A stretch of DNA of 64,000 bases from CAZJHX01 sp964545715 (GTDB lineage Bacteria > Myxococcota_A > UBA9042 > GCA-2863065): contig CAZJHX010000037.1 of assembly GCA_964545715.1 (NCBI GenBank), positions 1-64,000 of the forward strand, given 5' to 3'. The translations under genes and the position numbers were made by a program. Shown here piece by piece: positions 42,874 through 51,019 of the stretch (positions are counted from its first letter, which is position 1; each line of letters opens with the position of its first letter). Below the pieces are notes generated by a model. That model saw nothing but the letters and a program-made list of their open reading frames with translations. It had not been told where the DNA came from and searched no databases.

Positions 42874-43749
42874 ATGCCACAAGTGTTCAAAGTCGGGGAT
42901 CCCCTTGAAGAGCGGTTGATCCTCGAGCTCGCCAATACCGTACGAAGCGGCAACTTCGAGCCCCCCCAGCTTCCACATCTCGCCATGGAAGTGCTCGATA
43001 TGACACGAGATCCCAACGTCTCGATGCGCCACATCGGGGGAATCCTGGCCAAGGACCAGGTGCTGACGGCCAAGGTCCTGCACATGGCCAACTCCGCCTA
43101 CTACCCCGGGTCGGGCAACATCTCGAGCCTGGCGCGCGCCATGGCGCACATGGGTCTGGACGGGCTGAAGCAGCTGCTGTTCATGTACGCGTTCAAGGGC
43201 ACCGTCTTCCGCTCGCGTGAGTATCAGGAGGACATGAAGCGGTGCTGGCAACACTCGGTCGGCTGCGCGCTGGCCAGCGACCTGATCGCCAAGTCGCTCA
43301 GAAAAGAGACCGCGCTGGCGTTTGTCGCCGGTCTGGTGCACGACATCGGCAAGCCGGTGGCGCTGGCGGAGCTGATTCGCATGGGCCGCAAGAACCCCGA
43401 TCACAAGGCGGATCGCGAGATGACGCTGCAGCTCGTCGACAGGATGCACTGCGCGGTCGGCGCGCTGATCGGGTCGCGCTGGAAGCTGCCCGATCCGCTG
43501 CGATCGGTTATCGAGCATCACCACAAGGCCTCGACGATCGCGGGTCCGAACAAGGACCTGGTCAAGATCGTGGCCGCCGGGGACACCTGGTGCCGCCTGC
43601 TGGGCCTCGGCTACGAGCTGGACCCTAAGGCGCGCAAGCCGCAGTTCTGTGAGATGGGCGAGTTCGCCGCCCTGGGTCTGACCAACAAGCAGATCGAAGA
43701 CATCGGCGCCCAGCTTGCCTCGCGCAGTGAGGCGCTGTCCTCTATCTAA
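42874..43749 (+). CDS. HDOD-domain signalling protein with HD pair
   Basis: A 291-residue HDOD protein. Motifs: LPHLAMEVLDMTRDPNVSMR, MANSAYYPGSGNISSLARAM, then GLVHDIGKPVALAELIRMG with an intact His-Asp pair and IEHHHKAS. Unlike the first HDOD protein it keeps the putative metal pair, so it could be a phosphodiesterase-like enzyme. AGGAG 8 bp before ATG 42874 is a good ribosome-binding site. It converges on the cytochrome gene with a 4-bp overlap. Confidence 0.9.
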   Translation: MPQVFKVGDPLEERLILELANTVRSGNFEPPQLPHLAMEVLDMTRDPNVSMRHIGGILAKDQVLTAKVLHMANSAYYPGSGNISSLARAMAHMGLDGLKQLLFMYAFKGTVFRSREYQEDMKRCWQHSVGCALASDLIAKSLRKETALAFVAGLVHDIGKPVALAELIRMGRKNPDHKADREMTLQLVDRMHCAVGALIGSRWKLPDPLRSVIEHHHKASTIAGPNKDLVKIVAAGDTWCRLLGLGYELDPKARKPQFCEMGEFAALGLTNKQIEDIGAQLASRSEALSSI

Positions 43750-45965
43750 GGCGCGGGCGTCGGCACCGGGTCCAACTCAACCTCAGCGTACGGCGACGGC
43801 AGGATCACGGGCTCGTAACAGAGCTGCTGTGACGGCCACTTCCAGTTCGTCAGCGCGTCGTCCGCGATCTTGGTCGTGTAGATCTTCTCCAGCGGACTAG
43901 CCCCCACGACGACTGCGCGCATGCGCTCGATCTCCTCCAGCGTCAGCACACGGGACTCCACCGGGTCCGGGTGCCCGATCACCACCAGCGGCTCGCCCTG
44001 CGCATTGATCACCGCGTCCAGCGCGTACGTCATCTGATCGTCGGGCCCGCAGCCCTCGACGTCGTTGGACACGTCGCACCCTTCCCGCATGAAGCGCTGC
44101 GACCCGAAGCCGTGGGTGACATCCATCAGCACCTTGTTGGTCGGCGCGTCTTTTGAACCGGCCGAGTGACACCGATCGCAGGCCATGAACTGGCTCTTGC
44201 GACGCGTGGTGTGCGGGTTGAAGGCGCGCTGCCCGAAGCCGGCGATGGTCCGACCATCGGGGAACGTGAAGGTGCGTGGCTTACCCTCAAAGACCGGCAC
44301 GGCCGGCGCGTTCTTGTCGCCCGGCGCCGCGTCCGGATCCTCCTTGAACAGGCTCATGAAGAACCGCTCGGCCGGCATGCTGGGGGCCAACTTGCCCGCG
44401 CTGTTTTGGATGAGCACCATGTCGTTGAGCACGACCCACTCCCGGAAGCCGGAGCTCTTGCCGGGCACCTGCACGCCGGTCGTGTGGTACGCGCTGTCTC
44501 GGGTCAGATCGACCTCCACATGACAGCCGTAGCAGCTGGGCATCCAGGCGGCGTGGCAGGTGTAGCACTCCACGTTGTCGGTATGGCTGAAGCCGTCCGC
44601 GTTTACGCCCATGGCCAGCTCGGCCAGGCTGCCGGGCTTGAGCGAGTCGATGGTCTGCGGCACCTCCAGCGTCTTCTTGGTGAACTTGGTCTCCAGGAAG
44701 AGCTTGCCGTCCTTCTCGAACATGGTGTTGCGTTTGGGGTCGGCCTTGGCCCGCTCCCGCACCGAGCCGTGACAGTCTTCGCAGCCGCTGGTCACCGCGC
44801 ATTGGGTGTCGGCGTACAGGTGGCTGTCGCCGTGCACATCGACCGTGGTGTGGCAGTCCACGCAGTGCATGCCGGCCTCGAAGTGCAGGTCCGCCGGGGT
44901 CTCGTCGCAGTCGTTCGTGATGTCCTCATCTGTGAGGTAATACTCGGGCCCGTGCGCGTGCAGCGGCTCTCCCAGAGTGCCGGGATTGTCCGGATTCAGG
45001 CCCTTGCCGCCGCTCTCCCGATAACCCTGGAACGAGATGCCGATGCGCCCGCCGCGATAGTGGCAGTGCGTGCAGGTTGCGACGGGCGGAGACGTGGTCA
45101 GCTGATGTGTGATCGCGTGCGGGACGGTCTGCTTGTTGATGCGCGGGTCCTTGGACCGGCTGAGGCCGTCGTTGTGGTAGTTCATGTGGCAGCCGGTGCA
45201 GCCGGACGACCGGAAGTCCCCGGGAAACTTGTTCTCGCCAAAGTCGTTGAGATGGCAGCGGAAACACGACTTGACCATGTACTGATCCTGAGCGTTGGCG
45301 ACCGTCGGCGCAAACTCGGGATCGGTGGACAGCGGGTCGATCGGCTCGGGACTGAACTGCTCGATGGACTCGGACTGGCACGCGACATCGGGATCCTTGT
45401 TGGGGTCGGTCAGCGAGACGGCGCCAACCTCACCGTGGGGGGTCGACTGCTTCATGGCCCGATACCGCGCCACAGTCACCTCGCCGCTGGTATGCGCCAT
45501 CGTTGAGTGGGGCACGGCGGCCACCTCTTTGGCATGGCACTCAGCCGCGCCGCACGTCTTGGGCGCCACCCGGAAGTCGCCCGGGTTCACAAACTGCAGA
45601 TAGTCGACGTCTACGTTGTCCAGCTGTTGCGATGAGAGGTTACGGAGGTACCGGGGGGTGCCCTCGTCAGGCTGCTCGTGGGCCAGGTCCTGGTCAAAGA
45701 TCCACGCGCCGTCGCACAGCGGATTGCCGGCGTCGTCGAACGTGGTCTCCCCGGTGCTGCAGACCCAGGGGTTGCCGCCGTGGCAGTCCTCGCACTCCAG
45801 CGCCGCCCACGGATGCGCCTCTTCGATGCCTTTGGGCTGTGCCAGCTCATCCAGGGGGCGATGGCACACCAGGCAGTTGGACCGGATCAGCACCACGCCT
45901 TCCAGCTTTTCGGCGCAGCCGCCCAGCAGCGCCCCAACCAGAATCACGACACAGAGCGCGCGCAT
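43746..45965 (-). CDS. Multihaem c-type cytochrome lipoprotein (about 11 haems)
   Basis: A 739-residue lipoprotein (MRALCVVILVGALLGGCAEK) with ten CxxCH haem sites (CLVCH, CEDCH, CFRCH, CTGCH, CTHCH, CVDCH, CEDCH, CYTCH, CYGCH, CDRCH) and one unusual CX4CH (CGAAECH). It should be an outer-membrane or periplasmic electron carrier, possibly for extracellular electron transfer. The C-terminal 270 residues contain few haem sites and no known enzymatic domain. The gene's start directly follows the stop of the small lipoprotein upstream, so the two are translationally coupled. Confidence 0.92.
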   Translation of the reverse strand: MRALCVVILVGALLGGCAEKLEGVVLIRSNCLVCHRPLDELAQPKGIEEAHPWAALECEDCHGGNPWVCSTGETTFDDAGNPLCDGAWIFDQDLAHEQPDEGTPRYLRNLSSQQLDNVDVDYLQFVNPGDFRVAPKTCGAAECHAKEVAAVPHSTMAHTSGEVTVARYRAMKQSTPHGEVGAVSLTDPNKDPDVACQSESIEQFSPEPIDPLSTDPEFAPTVANAQDQYMVKSCFRCHLNDFGENKFPGDFRSSGCTGCHMNYHNDGLSRSKDPRINKQTVPHAITHQLTTSPPVATCTHCHYRGGRIGISFQGYRESGGKGLNPDNPGTLGEPLHAHGPEYYLTDEDITNDCDETPADLHFEAGMHCVDCHTTVDVHGDSHLYADTQCAVTSGCEDCHGSVRERAKADPKRNTMFEKDGKLFLETKFTKKTLEVPQTIDSLKPGSLAELAMGVNADGFSHTDNVECYTCHAAWMPSCYGCHVEVDLTRDSAYHTTGVQVPGKSSGFREWVVLNDMVLIQNSAGKLAPSMPAERFFMSLFKEDPDAAPGDKNAPAVPVFEGKPRTFTFPDGRTIAGFGQRAFNPHTTRRKSQFMACDRCHSAGSKDAPTNKVLMDVTHGFGSQRFMREGCDVSNDVEGCGPDDQMTYALDAVINAQGEPLVVIGHPDPVESRVLTLEEIERMRAVVVGASPLEKIYTTKIADDALTNWKWPSQQLCYEPVILPSPYAEVELDPVPTPAP

Positions 45966-46529
45966 CTATCCCCGCGTGAAGACGACGTCGACCGCCGCCT
46001 CAGCTGAGTTGCCCTTCTTGTCCGTGACGCTGCACTTCATCTCAGCCGTCACGTCAAACAGGTCCTCCACGTCCGCGTAGCCGGTCGCATCGCGGATGCG
46101 CAGCGGAAGCTGTTGGTACTCGAAGTAGCCCTCGGGCGACAGATAGAACTTGATGCGGACGTTCAGGGTCGTGACCTTTTCGCCGGTCTCCGCCGTCAGG
46201 GTGCAGCGAACGTCCGCTTTGGAGTCGACGCCGATGGTGCGCAGCGCCGGCATCGCCCAGACGCCGCCCTGACTCTGTGGCGCGATGGGGCAGTCGTCGC
46301 CATCTTCCAGCGGCTCGTACAGCTGCTCGGAGTAGAAGCCCAGCTCCAGAAACGGGTCGCCCTCGAGCGGCTCGATCAGCTGCTGCGCCGACAGCTTCAC
46401 CGCGGGATCCACGTAGCACTGCGGATCAGCGCCGTACTCGACCAACACGACGGGGTTCTCACAGGGGTACTCGACGCCGCAGCCAACGACTGTGACGAGC
46501 GTGAGCAGAATCGGCAGGCGGAGTGTCAT
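45966..46529 (-). CDS. Small lipoprotein, partner of the multihaem cytochrome
   Basis: The signal MTLRLPILLTLVTVVGCGVE (lipobox VVGC) is followed by a 170-residue beta-rich domain with Cys pairs (YPCENPV, CYVDPAV, CPIAPQ, CTLTAET, CSVTDK). The stop TAG abuts the cytochrome's ATG. It may be a haem-protein partner or a surface anchor; no family is recognised. It lies 48 bp downstream of the P-loop kinase on the same strand. Confidence 0.75.
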   Translation of the reverse strand: MTLRLPILLTLVTVVGCGVEYPCENPVVLVEYGADPQCYVDPAVKLSAQQLIEPLEGDPFLELGFYSEQLYEPLEDGDDCPIAPQSQGGVWAMPALRTIGVDSKADVRCTLTAETGEKVTTLNVRIKFYLSPEGYFEYQQLPLRIRDATGYADVEDLFDVTAEMKCSVTDKKGNSAEAAVDVVFTRG

Positions 46530-46577
46530 ACCAGGGAGAAGATTATCACAAGGCCACCCATCAGTGGCTGCGGACAG

Positions 46578-47102
46578 TCAGTCGGCGGCGAGGATTTCAG
46601 CGACGGTCTCGTCCACGGACTGCAGGCTGCTGTCGATGACGTGCCATCCGGCCAGTGTCGTGTTTTCGCTCTCCATCTCCGGGTGGATGGCGCGGATCGG
46701 CCCCTCCAGCACCTGGGGATCGAACCACTTGCTGGCCCGGGTCTCGTTGCGCAGGACCGCCGTCTCCACATCCGGCAGCAACAGCACCTTGTGCACCGGC
46801 CGATCTCCCAGTCGCGGGTTCAGCCCGACGAACTCCCGCTCGTACAGCACGTCGTCCAGTGCCACCGTAAACCCGGCGTCGTGATAGCGCACAGCCATCT
46901 CGATAGCGGTGTCGCGCGCCAGAATGAACTGCCGCGTCGTCTCCTCGGTCCACAGCGGGATCGGGTGCGCCATGCCGGAGACCACCATCGCGCGCAGGTG
47001 GTCCACCGCCACGTGCACGCCGCGCACATAGCGCTCGAGCAGGGCGATGGCGACGGTGGACTTTCCAGCCCCCGGCGGCCCGCTGATGATGTAGATCGAC
47101 AT
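46578..47102 (-). CDS. P-loop kinase (chloramphenicol phosphotransferase/zeta-like)
   Basis: A 174-residue nucleoside-triphosphatase with Walker A GPPGAGKST at residues 8-16, followed by VAVDHLRAMVV, RYHDAGFTVALDDVLYE and a lid segment. Size and motifs fit small P-loop phosphotransferases such as the chloramphenicol phosphotransferase-like group or zeta-toxin-like kinases. No antitoxin is adjacent. ATG 47102 is almost back to back with an unused frame on the other strand; the RNB gene starts 83 bp away. Confidence 0.8.
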   Translation of the reverse strand: MSIYIISGPPGAGKSTVAIALLERYVRGVHVAVDHLRAMVVSGMAHPIPLWTEETTRQFILARDTAIEMAVRYHDAGFTVALDDVLYEREFVGLNPRLGDRPVHKVLLLPDVETAVLRNETRASKWFDPQVLEGPIRAIHPEMESENTTLAGWHVIDSSLQSVDETVAEILAAD

Positions 47103-47184
47103 GATAGGCTCGGCGTTCGTCCCGGGTAATTTCGCCCCAGATGTTGTTTGGGAATCGACCTCTTTGCAACAGAACGAGAGCAGA

Positions 47185-48594
47185 ATGGACCAGCGGCTTC
47201 AACGGATCGTCAATCGCCTGGGGCTCGACGCGCCTTATCCCGACGCCGTCGAGGCGGAAACCGCGGCGTGGCAGCAGGCGCCTGGAATCGACGATCCCAG
47301 CCTGCGGGATCTCACTGCCCTGCCCTTCGTCACGATCGACAACCACGACTCGCGGGACCTGGACCAGGCGATGTTCATCGCGCCGGCCAAGAGCGGCGTG
47401 ATCCTCAGCTATGCGCTGGCGGATGCCTCGTACTACGTGCGGGCCGGATCGGCGCTGTTTCGCGAGGCCCTGCGACGGGGCGCCAGCTTCTATCTCCCCC
47501 ACGTGTCCTACCCGATGCTTCCACGCGCGCTCAGCGAGGACCTGGTCTCGCTGAACCCGGACGTGGATCGGCGCGCGCTGGTGCTTCGCATGACCCTGGA
47601 CCGCGACGGGGCGTGCACAAGAACCGAGGTCGTCCGTGCCCGCATTCGCAGCGCGGCCAAGCTGACTTACCCCGGCGTGCAGCGTTATTACGACGGCGAT
47701 CCGACGCTGGCCGACGCCCCGTTCACTGAGACCCTGGAGCTGCTGCGCACGATCGGCCTGCAGCGAATTGCGGCGGCGCGCGCCAGAAACGCCGTGCAAT
47801 ACCGGCGCGGCGCGCGACTGGACGTGGAGCGGTACAACGAGCAGGTCTCGCTGCTGTGCAATGTGGAGGGCGCTCGCATGCTGGCTGACGCGAGCGGAAA
47901 CCCGGCCGTGCAGGCCGTTTTCCGGGTGCACCCGTCCCCACCGCCCGAGCGCCTGTCCGAGTTTGCCGCTTTGACGCGTCTTGTCGCGACGGCGCACGGG
48001 CTGGACCCGCGGCGATGGGTGTGGGACCCGGACGCGCCGCTGGCCGATTACCTGGACGGGCTGCCGGAAAACGATCGCGTGTCGCGCGCCATCCACCACC
48101 AGGCCGTCATGACCAACGTGCGGTCGACGTTCGACATCACGCCCTCGCAGCATTACGGCGTGGCGGCGGACCAGTACGCGCGCTTCTCGGCGCCCATGCG
48201 CGAGATCGTGGGCATCTACACGCACAAAGAGGCCCTGGAGCTGTTGGCGGACGGCCCGGCGACCGACGACGAGGCGATACGCGACGAGGTGGTGCGCGCG
48301 GGCAATCGCTCCAAGGCCCTGCAAAAGCGCCTGGACAAGGACGTGCAGAAGCTCGCGCTGGACGACCTGTTCAACACGGACGTGGAGACAGCCCACAAGA
48401 ATCGCCCGTGGCGGCTGGGCACCGTGATCGGCGTCACGCCCACCCGCAGCTATGTCGCGCTGGACGACCCGGACCTGGAGGTCAAGCTGTACGAGCACAA
48501 GGCCGCCGATCTGGTGCCCGGTACAGCGATCAAGCTTCGAGTGAAGTGGCACGACAACAAGCGCAGACGCTGGACCTTCGACGTCAGAGTCTAG
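47185..48594 (+). CDS. RNB-domain ribonuclease (RNase R/II-like)
   Basis: A 469-residue RNase II-superfamily protein without an N-terminal cold-shock domain. The catalytic motif is FVTIDNHDSRDLDQAMFI: three of the usual four active-site Asp are kept, with the last replaced by Gln, as in a subfamily of stand-alone RNB proteins. SYALADASYYV and the C-terminal DDPDLEVKLYEHKAADLVPG (S1-like) complete it. It degrades RNA 3'-5'. ATG 47185 (GAGAG upstream) is preferred; a longer frame starting at 47101 overlaps the divergent kinase start. Confidence 0.9.
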   Translation: MDQRLQRIVNRLGLDAPYPDAVEAETAAWQQAPGIDDPSLRDLTALPFVTIDNHDSRDLDQAMFIAPAKSGVILSYALADASYYVRAGSALFREALRRGASFYLPHVSYPMLPRALSEDLVSLNPDVDRRALVLRMTLDRDGACTRTEVVRARIRSAAKLTYPGVQRYYDGDPTLADAPFTETLELLRTIGLQRIAAARARNAVQYRRGARLDVERYNEQVSLLCNVEGARMLADASGNPAVQAVFRVHPSPPPERLSEFAALTRLVATAHGLDPRRWVWDPDAPLADYLDGLPENDRVSRAIHHQAVMTNVRSTFDITPSQHYGVAADQYARFSAPMREIVGIYTHKEALELLADGPATDDEAIRDEVVRAGNRSKALQKRLDKDVQKLALDDLFNTDVETAHKNRPWRLGTVIGVTPTRSYVALDDPDLEVKLYEHKAADLVPGTAIKLRVKWHDNKRRRWTFDVRV

Positions 48595-49436
48595 TCGTCG
48601 CCCTGGAACCGGTAACGGGCCATGGACTGGATGCGATCGAGCTCGGCGTTGTTCGGGTCCAGATCGCGGGCACGCCGCATGCTGGCCTCAAAGTCGGCGG
48701 CCTGAGTGCTGCGCAGCGCGACGTCGATCTCCAGCTGCTCGATGACGCGGTCCATGAGCGCTTGGACCTTGCTCTGCCCGTGCTCCTCCAGAAACGCGGG
48801 CTGCTCCAAGCGCTGAAAGCCGCCGACGGAGAGTCGCAGGGGCCGCCTGTGCTGAAATTTGTCCACGGCGACCGCGGCATAGTGCACGCGAAAGTCCACG
48901 GCGGTGACGGTGTCTATAAAGCCGTCACCTCGCGCTGAGACCGTGTAGTCCGCGTCGATCACGCCGCTGAGCATGGCGCCCAGCGAGTCGTCGTCCGGAC
49001 GGTCGCTGCGCACGAAGATTGCCACCTCGCGGTCCGTCGGCACGGGCAGCGGCGACCAGCGCGCGCGGTTGTAGGTGCGGGGCTGCGTGGCCTCGATCGG
49101 GTCCAGCGCCAGCGTCGTCTCCTCGACCAGCGGCGCCTCACGCAACCCGGATGCCTCGCGCCAACGACCGCGATCGTCCAGGTACAGGACCGCCGTGAAC
49201 GGGGCGGCCTGGCCGACCTGATGGCCGGCCACCTCGGGACCCAGCGGCGTCTCCCGAAAGAACTCACGCATGCGGCCGGCGAAGAACTCGGACGCCATCT
49301 CGGGCGGAAACGGATGCTCGGTGGTGACGACCAGGTAGCCGTTAACGGCGCCGTCAGGGCGGTCCCAGATCCAGCGGACGGGCTGTCCAGGCAGGCCGGC
49401 GGCGACGAAGTGCAGGGTTTTGGCGTCGTCGCTCAC
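48591..49436 (-). CDS. Hypothetical protein, 281 residues
   Basis: A soluble acidic protein with no signal peptide and no recognised domain. It contains a repeated beta pattern (GYLVVTTEHPFPPEMASEFF, EVAIFVRSDRPDDDSLGAML) and a C-terminal helical region ending LDRIQSMARYRFQGDD. It is the last gene of a four-gene minus-strand operon (lipoprotein, purU, lipoprotein, this gene), 9 bp after the previous stop. Function unknown. Confidence 0.7.
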   Translation of the reverse strand: MSDDAKTLHFVAAGLPGQPVRWIWDRPDGAVNGYLVVTTEHPFPPEMASEFFAGRMREFFRETPLGPEVAGHQVGQAAPFTAVLYLDDRGRWREASGLREAPLVEETTLALDPIEATQPRTYNRARWSPLPVPTDREVAIFVRSDRPDDDSLGAMLSGVIDADYTVSARGDGFIDTVTAVDFRVHYAAVAVDKFQHRRPLRLSVGGFQRLEQPAFLEEHGQSKVQALMDRVIEQLEIDVALRSTQAADFEASMRRARDLDPNNAELDRIQSMARYRFQGDD

Positions 49437-49445
49437 GAGACTCCT

Positions 49446-50156
49446 CTACTCGTCGGTGCCGGCACCGTCATCGTTGAGGATCTCCGTCGGCGAGACGCGG
49501 GACCGGGCGGCCGACTCCTTGGCCGCGGCGGCGCGATCGCGCAAGCGGGCGGCCAGCGCGGCAGGCAAAACGCCCTTGCCGGCCAGACGCTCGCGAATTC
49601 GGGAGGCGCTGTCGTGCTTGGGCTTCTTGGTCGGCGCCTCCGGCTCGGCAGCCGGCTCTGGTGCGGCGGCCGCCTTCTCCGGCTCGGCAGCCGCTTCTTC
49701 GGGCTCGGCAGCCGCTTCTTCGGGCTCAGCAGCCGCCTCTTCGGGTGCAGCAGCCGCCTCTTCGGGCACTGCAGCCGCTTCTTCCGGCGCTGCAGCCGCC
49801 TCCTCGGGCTCAGCAGCCTTCTCCGGTTCGGCAGCCGCCTCTTCGGGCTCGGCAGCCGCCTCTACAGGTTCAGCAGCCGCTCCGTCCGGCTCGGCGGCCG
49901 CTTCCTCCGCAGCTTCAGACGCAGCCGCTTCTTCGGGCTCGGGCGCGGCGGCCGGTTCCGGCGCAGCAGCCTCCTCGGCTTTCGGCTCGGCCGGCGGCGG
50001 CGCGGGCGCATCCGCCGCATCATCTTCGCCGCCACTCATCGCGATCACGCCAACAAACACCGCAAACAGCACGATCGCAGCAAATCCGAACGTGCCGGCG
50101 CCTTCGCAGCCCGCAAACGCCAGCCCCAACAGCACGACCGCCAACCAACGCAACAT
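49446..50156 (-). CDS. Lipoprotein with long Glu/Ala/Pro tandem-repeat linker
   Basis: MLRWLAVVLLGLAFAGCEG is a lipoprotein signal (lipobox FAGC) followed by a hydrophobic stretch (GFAAIVLFAVFVGVIAM), so it may also be membrane-anchored. About residues 55-175 are imperfect EEAAAEPEEAAAAPEEAA repeats, a rigid acidic PA/EA linker. The C-terminal 50 residues are basic (KKPKHD, RIRERLAG, RLRDRAAA). Such proteins may span the periplasm, TonB-like. ATG 50156 is chosen because GGAGGGA precedes it; an earlier ATG 50174 overlaps the purU stop (ATGA). Confidence 0.75.
   Translation of the reverse strand: MLRWLAVVLLGLAFAGCEGAGTFGFAAIVLFAVFVGVIAMSGGEDDAADAPAPPPAEPKAEEAAAPEPAAAPEPEEAAASEAAEEAAAEPDGAAAEPVEAAAEPEEAAAEPEKAAEPEEAAAAPEEAAAVPEEAAAAPEEAAAEPEEAAAEPEEAAAEPEKAAAAPEPAAEPEAPTKKPKHDSASRIRERLAGKGVLPAALAARLRDRAAAAKESAARSRVSPTEILNDDGAGTDE
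49676..49990. repeat. Imperfect Glu/Ala/Pro codon repeats
   Basis: Tandem low-complexity units of roughly 15-30 bp encoding EEAAAEP/AAAPEE blocks on the minus strand. Lengths and third bases vary, so the array probably expands and contracts by slippage. Confidence 0.8.
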
Positions 50157-50170
50157 GGACAATCCCTCCC

Positions 50171-51019
50171 TCATCCAAACACCACGGTCCGATTCCCGTA
50201 CACCATCACCCGGCTCAGCACATGCAATCGCACCGCCCTGGCCAGCACCACACGCTCGATATCCCGCCCCTGGCGGATCAAGTCTCGCACGGTGTCCCGG
50301 TGACTGACACGCACGACGCCCTGCTCGACAATCGGCCCTTCATCCAGGTCAGCCGTCGCATAGTGCGCCGTCGCCCCGATGATCTTCACCCCACGCTCAT
50401 GCGCGCGATGGTAGGGCCTGGCACCCTGAAACGCAGGCAAGAACGAGTGATGGATGTTGATCACGTTCGGCCCATTATTCAAGAACCCTTCGGACAGCAC
50501 CTGCATGTACTTCGCCAGAACCACCAAATCGACCCCATGCTCACGCAACAGCGCCAGCTGGGCCGCCTCGGCCTCCGCCTTGTTCGCTGGACTCACCGGC
50601 AGGTGATGGTAGTCCACGCCGAACTGTTCGGCGACCCCGCGCAGTCGCTGGTGATTGCTGACGATCAGCGGGATGTCGCAGTTGAGCTCACCCGCCTGAT
50701 GCCGCCAGAGCAGGTCGTGCAGGCAGTGCGACTGCTTGGTCACGAAGATGGCGACCCGGTGCACCACATCGCTGAACCTCAGCAGCCAGCGCGCGTCGAC
50801 CGTCTCCGCCAGCGCTGCAATCGCCGCGTCGATCTCATCGCGCGGGATGTCAAAGCCGTCCAGGTCCCACTCAAAGCGCGCCAGAAACAAGCCGGCCGCA
50901 AAGTCGGTGTGATGATCGGAGTCCACGATGTTGCCGCCGTGCTCGTACAAAAAGCCGGAAAGGCGCGCGACAAGACCCTTCTGGTCCGGACACCACAGCA
51001 GCAGGATTGCGCGTGCCAT
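50171..51019 (-). CDS. purU: Formyltetrahydrofolate deformylase
   Basis: A 282-residue enzyme that releases formate from 10-formyl-THF and supplies PurT or one-carbon balance. It has the N-terminal ACT domain (LLLWCPDQKGLVARLSGFLY) and the formyltransferase domain with NHQRLRGVAEQFGVDYHHLP, INIHHSFLPAFQGARPYHRA (catalytic His, Asp and Asn sites) and HYATADLDEGPIVEQ. ATG 51019 overlaps the upstream lipoprotein's TGA. Length matches E. coli PurU. Confidence 0.95.
   Translation of the reverse strand: MARAILLLWCPDQKGLVARLSGFLYEHGGNIVDSDHHTDFAAGLFLARFEWDLDGFDIPRDEIDAAIAALAETVDARWLLRFSDVVHRVAIFVTKQSHCLHDLLWRHQAGELNCDIPLIVSNHQRLRGVAEQFGVDYHHLPVSPANKAEAEAAQLALLREHGVDLVVLAKYMQVLSEGFLNNGPNVINIHHSFLPAFQGARPYHRAHERGVKIIGATAHYATADLDEGPIVEQGVVRVSHRDTVRDLIRQGRDIERVVLARAVRLHVLSRVMVYGNRTVVFG

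Noticed and set aside
46578..47102. Zeta-toxin of a toxin-antitoxin pair
   Set aside because: Only the general P-loop fold matches, and no small antitoxin gene is adjacent; a phosphotransferase-like annotation is safer.
47101..47184. N-terminal extension of the RNB ribonuclease
   Set aside because: The longer start at 47101 directly overlaps the divergent kinase start and has no ribosome-binding site; ATG 47185 fits better.
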